Shown here: in pieces, positions 51,001 to 60,000 of the stretch | Numbering within the stretch: position 1 is the first letter of the stretch | How the letters are laid out: each line of letters begins with the position of its first letter | NCBI GenBank assembly: GCA_028564705.1 | Contig: JAPXFQ010002676.1 | Span: 1,426,001 to 1,490,000 of the forward strand | DNA: 64,000 bases | Source: Apricaphanius iberus | Taxonomy: Eukaryota > Chordata > Actinopteri > Cyprinodontiformes > Aphaniidae | Reading direction: 5' to 3' | Notes under the pieces: generated by a model | What the model saw: only the letters and a program-made list of their open reading frames with translations | The model's database searches: none | Told to the model about the DNA's origin: nothing | Made by a program: the position numbers and the translations under genes

Positions 51001-54000
51001 CTCCAAAATTTCCTGATAGCTAGGTGCATTGACCCTGACTTTAATAAAACACAGTGGACCAACACCAGCAGCTGACATGGAACCTCAGACCATCACTGAC
51101 TGTGGGTACTTGACTCTGGACTTCAGGCATTTTGGCATTTCCTTCTCCCCAGTCTTCCTCCAGACTCTGGCACCTAGATTTCTGAATGACATGCAAAATT
51201 TGCTTTCATCCGAAAAAAGTACTTCGGACCACTGAGCAACAGTCCAGTGCTTCGTCTCTGTAGCCCAGGTCAGGCGCTTCTTTTTCCCATTTCCTGCACA
51301 CTCCTCTGCACGGTGGCTCTGGATGTCTCTACTCCAGACTCAGTTCACTGCTTCCGCAGGTCCCCCAAGGTCTGGAATCGGTTCTTCTCCACAATCTTCC
51401 TCAGGGTCCGGTCACCTCTTCTCATTGTGCAGTGTTTTCTGCCACACTTCTTCCTTCCCACAGACTTTCTACGGAGGTGCCTTGATACAGCACTCTGGGA
51501 ACAGCCTTTTCGTTCGGAAATTTCTTTCTGTGTCCTACCCTCTTGCTTGAGGGTGTCAATGATGGCCTTCTGGACAGAAGTCAGGTCGGCAGTCTTACCC
51601 ATGATTGCGGTTTTGAGTAATGAACCCGGCTGGGAGTTTTTAAAAGGCTAATAGCTCGTTTAGAGAACCTTTTGATGATATGCTAATTTCTTGAGATAAT
51701 TTTTGGTTTTTCTTTACTTTTTTGCCAAAATCATCAATATTAAAACAATAAAAGGCTTGAACTACTTCAGTTGTGTGTAATGAATCTAGAATATATGGAC
51801 GTCTAAGGTGTTACCAGTACATTACAGAAAATAATTAACTTTATCACAATATCCTAATTTTTTGAGAAGGACCTGTACATTCAGCCTTGGGACATCAAGA
51901 ATGTCTAGTGGCGCTAAGCTGCTAGAGGCTGCTTGCAGCTTTAATTTTAAGTATTTTCATATCATTCACCTGTGTCTGGAAAAAACAATATGATGCAGTC
52001 CATATGGCAGTAAAATGGGCTATTTAAAGCACATTTTTATATTCTTCATTCTTATAAGATAATGTGGATAAGAACGGTCTTGTATGGCAAAGAATACCGT
52101 TGAATACCGTTATGTTTTTTAAGAATACCGTGATATGAAAATTTTGCCATACCGCCCAACCCTACAGCAAAAAATAAATAAAAAAGCATGAGGCAGACAC
52201 CAATTGTGCAAGTTGTCCCTCATGAAATCATAAAAAGTTTGTAATTTTAATCATATTTAGATCAAGTGTACCCCACCTTGTAAAAAAAGAGCATATCAAT
52301 AAAGGAATAGTCATACTGATTGATATAGATAATTATCTATAAATATCACAAAATGTAAAATATATATTTTAAGTTCCTCCCTGGTCATTTTATTTTTCTT
52401 CAATAAACTAATTTTACTTAGAATTAAATTAATACATTCTTCAAACACTTATCATAACTACATGTGTGAGACACGAAACAAATCAAGGGACCTGAGTAAC
52501 ATCAGCAATTACAAAGAAAAGTTATATTATTAACTATTACATTATACAAATTCTTTTGTTATGTTATGTAATTTAAATTAAAGGGTTATCTTGATGCTTT
52601 TTAATATTTTAAACATTTTTATGACACTTTACAATATTAATGGCTTAAAACTTTGGTTTAGTTTGTCAATAAAGCTTATTCAAATTCACTTCAGCTCTTC
52701 AGCTGTTGGCTAAAGCTAACCAGCCACTCATCAGAGTGTAGACAGAGTCCAGAACACTGAGCTGAAGCTGGTAGTGTTTTTAAAGCGTTTTTTGCTTCTC
52801 AGGACCGAGGGCAGAAACGAGGGTCCCCTTTAAAAGCCACAGATGTTGTTAGCAGGCCGAGGGGAGGGGGGTCCTGCTTAAGACAGCTGATCGTAGTTTT
52901 ACCATTGCTACATTTAGTGTTTTAGTGCGTGGAGGATTGGTTCCAAACGGGACGCAACCTTTACCCGAGCCACTGAAACATTTATCCAGAACAACTTCTT
53001 CCGCTGCTCCATCGGTGTGACATCTGACTGTGGCGAAGTTACGGCGATGGTTCGCTTAAGGACTATCAAAAAATTCTGTTTCAGCTCAAATCATTTCATC
53101 CTTTATGTGGTTTGAAAGGTGAGAGGGGTGGCAGACAGAGCTGCGTGGGTGAGCGTTAATGATTCATTTGTTATTGTATTAAGTTACCTGATAGGCTGTA
53201 ATTAATATAATAATGCACAACCCTGGGATGAGCCAATCTTGTCCTTGGTGTCCTTAGACAGCTCTCTGATCTTGGCCATGAACAAGGTTGGAGTCTGAAT
53301 GTTTGACGGTGTGGACAGGTGTCTTTTATACAGATAAAGAGTTCAAGCATTAATGCAGGTAACATAAAAGTGGAGGATAGAAGATGCTTAAAGAAGTAGT
53401 AACAAGTCTGTGAGGCCAATAATTCCTGCTTGGTTGCAGGTGCTAAATACTTATTTGCTGCACCATTCTACAAACTTGCACAATCGGTGGATGCCAAAAA
53501 CATTTTTGCCCAGCTGTAGACTTGCTTATGCCATTAAAAAAAGAACAACAAATTTGATATTTGGCACATTTATATAGGTTTGAACATGATACATTTGTCT
53601 TTGAGCTTCTTACTTCCTCTAAATGTTTGTTCTTTTGTTACTTTCCACTTTTTACTTTTGTGTAAACACTTACACAAAAGCAGTGTGTTTGCTAAACCGG
53701 CGACTGCAGAGCAGAAAGTGATTTTAAAAAAAACTTCCTAATATAGACTACAAAGAGCAGGATGGCTAAAAACAAATAAAAGCTACACAGTATATTATTA
53801 AAAACATAGTATCACAATGTTATATAATTTTAGCAGCAATTACTGTTTTTCTCTCGTAAATAACAGCGATTAGAACATGGTATGAATTTTCACTTTTAAT
53901 GTGTAAATATCGTGAAATGATGATGATTTTAATTAAAGGTTATCAGACCACAAACACTGGCCAATAAACTGCCTTGTCACTATCAGCTGGTATTACAACA

Positions 54001-57000
54001 GATTTCCCAGGTGGTCACCGGCTTTGAAACATTCAGAACTCCGATAATTTCTATCCAACAAAAAAAAGGTCTAGGTGTCTTGTGTAGTTCAGCTCCTATA
54101 AATACTTCAACTGATTGAAGTGTACTTCTGAGATATTAGAATTTGTAGAGTTGGAGAGCCCCCTCCCACCTCCCTCTGCCCCACCAAAACACAGAATTGG
54201 GATTATATGAGAATGTGAACCATTTCATGGATTTTAGGCCCTCTGATCCTTCAAAATATTAATATATCTGGATATTACAATCAAGAAGAACTGCTGGGAT
54301 GCGATGTTCACCGGTAGCAGTACTCAAGTGTCATGGCAGCCTATAGTTTCTTTGAAACCCACACAAATTGTAGATTTTGGTAGGTGCTTAAGCTAGCAGA
54401 GATGGGTTGGGACATCATTAGGACAGGAAGAAGGGAGGAAGACAATGGTTAATCAAGACCAACGTCATTATCGCATGTCACACAATAATGTGGCAATCCT
54501 CTGTTGACATCTCGAGCCCAACTCCCTTCTTACTGATGATTTTGCAAAGTGACCAATCCAAGCAGTGTGTAAGGATAGGCGGGAGTTTCTGCCGAAGAAT
54601 AAATCCAGCTTCTCTTTCAGGTGCTGCATGACGTAGGGGGAAAGCGCTCAGTGAGAACTGACCGGCTGCTGCACCGTGCAGGGTGACAAGTGACTAGTAA
54701 AGGGAGGCTGGGAGGAAGGAAAACAGGAAACATGAGGTGACGTGTGAAAGCAGCAGCACTGTAATGCTGAGGCATGGTCGCTGTGGCGAAGTCTCAGAGG
54801 GGTGGAGGTGCTGAAGGCGGGGGGGTTGGAGCACGGCACAAGCACTCAGTCAGGCTTCCTGTCTTAGCACACCCTGCACTGCCCGTTTCCTGCTTGCTGA
54901 AAATCACCGCTGCTCCCCACTAGCCCCCCTCACCCATCTCCTGTGCTACAACACTGGCTCACCCAACCTTAACAGGCAGCAGCCGAGGCCGAACCCTTCA
55001 CCCCGTCATATTTCATGTTGGGACTCTTCTACTCTTCACCTGCCACCTGTTGTTTGGGCCACCTCAATAACAGTTATGGGTTTCTACACCGTTACCTTAG
55101 CCGTCTTAATTTTTTTAGATTGTAAAAGCAAGGGAGAAGTATAGTAGCTTTCTTTCAGCCAGCTGACCATCTATGTGAGGTCTGCTGGCATCTTGTCTGG
55201 CTTCTAATTAAAGGGACTTTGGAAACAATTAAATTAGTGTCTGGCCTGTTCCTACTTGATATAGAGCATAAATTGTAAAGAGAAATAAGTAACATTGAAA
55301 GATATTTGTCAAATTCTGATTGAACGACTTAGGCCACGTCCACACTAAGCCGGATATTGCCTTAAACGTATAATTATTTAGTCTACACCCCCCTATCATC
55401 CACACTAACTCGGCGTCGTTTAAGGTCTGTGGCCGGATAACTATTAGCCGGGTAAGAGAGCCGTGTAAATCTTAATTCAACGGTTAAACGAGCTAGTGTG
55501 GACAGCTTCCCCGGATAATGAAAGGAAGTGGCGTCAATGAATGCTGCGTCAATAACAATACGACACTACAGACAAAGACAACAGCGAAGAGTAATAAATC
55601 GATCTCGTCGTCTGTCCACACCAAAAACTCTCTCTTCTTCTGAGCAGCTATTGTTCTCTTCGGTTAACGGGACAAGCAGATATGTACTGTGCTGTAGAGC
55701 TTCTTGTATACATTATGTAGGCACTGGCGTCACGTAGATTAAACGCGTGTTTCGTGCGTCTTTTCGCGCATGCCCAGTATTTGCACAGGTCGGTATGGGA
55801 TTGCGCAATCATGGGACCTTAAACGGGGCGTAAATGCTAGTATTTAGTGGATAACATTAGGCGTCTAACTCCCCGTATAACCTTATCGGCTTAGTGTGGA
55901 CGTAGCCTCAATCAGTAGAAGGTTCTAGATCAGTGTCTAAAACCAAAACCGGTCTTCAAGGGGCCTGTGTCCTGCATGTTTAAGATATTTCCCGACTTCG
56001 ATACAGCTGAATTACCTCCTAACAGTGTCATCATCAGGTTCTGCAGAGGCTTCATAATGAACCATCCATTTGATTCAGTAGTGTTTAACAGGGGATGCAT
56101 CTAAAAACACCACGTCTTGAAGACTAGAGTTGGTGACTCCTGTGCCTAATGTTCCTTCCAAAGACGTTTTATTGGTCTTCTGCAGTTTATTGCGGTCATT
56201 CAATTTCTTACTCCAAAGGAGGGAAGGACCTGTTTCAAAAGCGTGGGAAGAACAGTCGGCCTAAAAAGAGAGTTTACTGCCCACAAACACACATTCATTT
56301 CTATGAAAACATACCAGTGATGCCGACACAGCTGATCACACTTGCAGCCAAAAATACTCACCACAAAGTAATAGAGTGTATACAAGCAAAGAATCAAGCT
56401 TCAACACAAGATACAGCATACTAAAACAGTAAAAGGCTGTTGCAGCAGCATAAATGTATAAAAGAATCTGTGATCGTGTAGAGTTGCACTGATCAATTGG
56501 CCTCGATTTCTTAAATTTTGGGGAATTGGCCCATATTTCCATGTGAAATCTATCTTACTTACTTGAAAACCTAGTGGTAATGTGAAAGCAAGATATTGCT
56601 ATGGAATATATTTTTCGTTTTGTACATTTGGGTCAAAACCGGTATAAAAAATTTTATTTTCCAAGTTAGAAAAATCCAGGACTAAGGGAACAAATATGAT
56701 TTTGTATTTCGAACAGCAATGTGAAAAAAAATGTCATTTATATTTGAGAGCACCATCGGTCTAGTTAAAACTGGTTTATATTCATGAGTATTCATATCCA
56801 TTTTTATTTTTTTTCATAAAAGAAAAGTGAAACATTGAACTAATTTGCTTGGAGTTGTGAAAAAAAAAAATCAGTATTGGCAGAAATTTAAATCGGCAAA
56901 TCAGATTTTTTATTAGATCGGTTGTTGGTGATCAGCCAGAAAACTGCCATCGGCACACCCCTAATATGTAGTTCTTGGCAGAGATAACTTGTTTATTAAT

Positions 57001-60000
57001 GACCAGGGCTTCAAGTTATTAGGAAAATATGCAGCAGTGGTATTACTGACTGATATCATGACAATGATGATATATTGACAGTTCCAATGAATGGCACTTA
57101 AAATACATTCTAGCCACAACATCCTCTCATCCTTCCCCTGCATTTAAACAGTCCTTTGTGATTGTTTGCAGATTTATAATTCAATGAGCTCTATTAAGCA
57201 GCTCTTTAAGGACCGTTTTACAGATTACTTCTCATTTCCTGAACAGAGGTCTCTCATATTCTTCCTACAGCATCATTGTCTCTGTGCGCAGGGAAAGAGC
57301 AAATGTTAAGGCAACCATTGAGATCCTTTCAAGGATCCGTGCGACAAGGGGTTAAATGGGAAAATGTAAGAAGCCTCTGTGTTTAAGACCATTTTAACCC
57401 TCGCCATCATTTCAGGATGTGACATTCAGCTGCCCAGCTTCTGAGTAGGTGAATCTATCGAGCATCCTCTGGTCCATTAATAACAGCGTTCTGTGGTTCA
57501 GATAAGCTTAGTGGGATGATGACGACGTCTCCTAAGAGTCTATTAGGAAAAGCTTGAAAGCACAGAGCTCCAGTGCGTTTGGTGCACTGGACTGCTGTTG
57601 CTGGGGGCAGAGGTGGAGGGCCGCAGCTGGTCAAAGGCACACACCCATACGCTAAAAGGTCGGGCTCTCAGCCCCCCATTCCCTGTGTTAGTTCACATGC
57701 CTTTTCTAACAGGACAGCTCTCGGCAGGACAGTGTGAAGGAGGCAGAAGGAGTTTGGCTACAAAGTTCCACTTCCGAGAGGACAGGAGACATGGAGAAAC
57801 GCCATAAAGGAGACACCTGTGAAGGTCTCAGGAGCAGAGCCTGACAAAACCTGTTGAAATGGCTGGCAACTAATAGAGAAATCCATTTCCAGCAGTAGAC
57901 AGGCTTTTATAACGGTAAAACATTTATAAATCAAGCAGACAACTGCCAGCTCACTTTGTTAAATCTGTTCATGAAAGTTTTTTATGTGCATCCTCTTAAG
58001 GATTTTTTCAAAGCTGTATGGAGGTTAAGATAACTCGCAGATGATGGAACCTTTAACAGTCTTTGGCCCATGTCAGGGGTGTCCATCTCCAGTCCGCAAG
58101 GGCCAGTGTCCTGCAGGTGTTTTAAAGTGTCCATGAATGATCACCTCAACATCTCTTCAAGTTCTCCTGGTAATGAAGCGGACATTTGATTCAGGTGTGT
58201 TGACCAAAGGTGACAGCTAAAACATGCAGGAAACTAGGGACGCACCAATACTGTATCGGTAAAAGTTAACCGATGAACCAATACTTAAAATGTGGAAACT
58301 GAAAAAATTTCACAGAAATGTCTTCTTTTTCACTTTCATTCTTACTTTTGTTATCATTTTTATAAGTAATTAAAACATTTTTTGCTAATTCATCATCATT
58401 TGTAGCAACAAGCAGAGAAAAATAAAATAAAACCTGTCTTCCAATTTATTGCACTTTCTTCCTGGCACACAGTTTATGTAATTCAGTACTATTTGGATCG
58501 GTATCAGCAGATTATGAATCTCAAATATCAGTATTGGAAACTTTTTTTTTAATAGTCATCTTCATTTACTGAAGACTTCACATCTTCTGAGAATTTTGAC
58601 CTTCCTGGGCCTTAGTTGCCTTCTCAGTTATTGGTTCTGCCACTCTTTATTTTTGTCATGTTATTTAATGAGAAATAATCGGGGTTGATGAATTAAACTT
58701 TACGAGGAAAAATCTAATTGAAGTTCAATACAGAGCAAAATTTAAGACCCAGAACTAAAGACTTTTTAAAGTCTTTTAAAGGTATTATTTCCAAATTCAC
58801 AAATTAAATGTTTTTAAGGCCTTGTAAGAACCCCGTATAAAACCCCTGTAACGCGAATTGTTCGCGCAAATCAGGCAGAAAAGCTTTTTCGCGACGCAAA
58901 TATGCTTCTGAAGTGGGACCCCAAGTTCCGCTTCATAACGCTCCTCCATTGATTTTACATGTTAAACTGAAGCTTTAGTTGCTCCTATCGCGTTCAGTGT
59001 GGACACAGCGTAAGTATGGGCTAAACCATCCAGAACTGTTAAAGTAAGCAATTTTAGAAACTTATCTGGAAATATACAGGAAGTCAGTGAAGTTTACCAA
59101 GAATCTGAGTAATACGCTGACAACAGTCTGTATTAGTCAGGAATCTTGCGGCTACATTCTGAACCGACTGAAGGGAAGAGAGGGCTGCTTTTGAGATGCC
59201 AAAAAGAACGGAATTTGACTAATCCACTCTAAAGGTGATGAACGTGTGAATTGTTGACTCAAGGTGGTGCCGTTTTAGGATGGGTATTAGTTTGGCAAGA
59301 TGTCATAGCAGATAAAAACAAGAATATACTGTTCGATTAATGTGGGTGTTCATTTTTAATGCAGAGTCCATTTTAACACCAAGATTAAGAACTGTCTGAT
59401 TAAGAAAAGGGGAAGTGCCAAAGAATCAAAAGTGGAAGAATTTGAGCCATGACAGGTAAAAACAATAAACCCAGTCTTAAAAAGTAAGAAATTAGAGGCA
59501 AGCTAGATATCGGCAAGTGAATAAAGTATGGGTTTTTAAGGGAACATAAATCTGTCAATGTACTGTATAGAATTGGTAATTAATATAATGTTTTCTTGAC
59601 ATGCGTCAAGACTGAGTTATAACCAAATGTAATGGAGAGAATCCAATGTTTTTCCAACAATTTTTTTTTTGCCTAGACTCAGACAAAAAAAAAGAAAAAA
59701 GAAATATTAGAAGTTATTTAATCTTTCTGTGCGGCTCGGTACCTACTGATCCACGGCACAATACTGGTTTGGGGCACAGGGGGCTGGAGACCTCTGCTAT
59801 TGTGGACCACCAAAATGCATTAAGAAATTTGACTCTTTTAGGAATTTGCATTTGACTGTTTTCATACCACCGTCTCTCTCTACCTACCAGAAATAGCCAA
59901 AACACAGAGCCAGGGAAAAAATGCAGTAAAGCTCACAGGACAGCCTTGGTAGAACGGATAGACTCACACTGCTGCTGCTTTTTTCTGATAGGGAGACGTT

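Larger units (their letters stand above)
50127..52164. mobile_element. TIR element hosting a nested Tc1-like insertion
   Basis: The left end taggcctgggcggtatact and the right end, reverse-complemented, tagggttgggcggtatggc are inverted repeats. ataccg motifs recur near both ends. The element is split by the Tc1-like copy at 50783-51875. Without it, the host element would be about 0.95 kb. Non-coding otherwise. In hip1 intron 1. Confidence 0.6.

Noticed and set aside
51247..51651. 134-residue plus-strand open frame.
   Set aside because: It is the antisense of the Tc1-like transposase N-terminal region.
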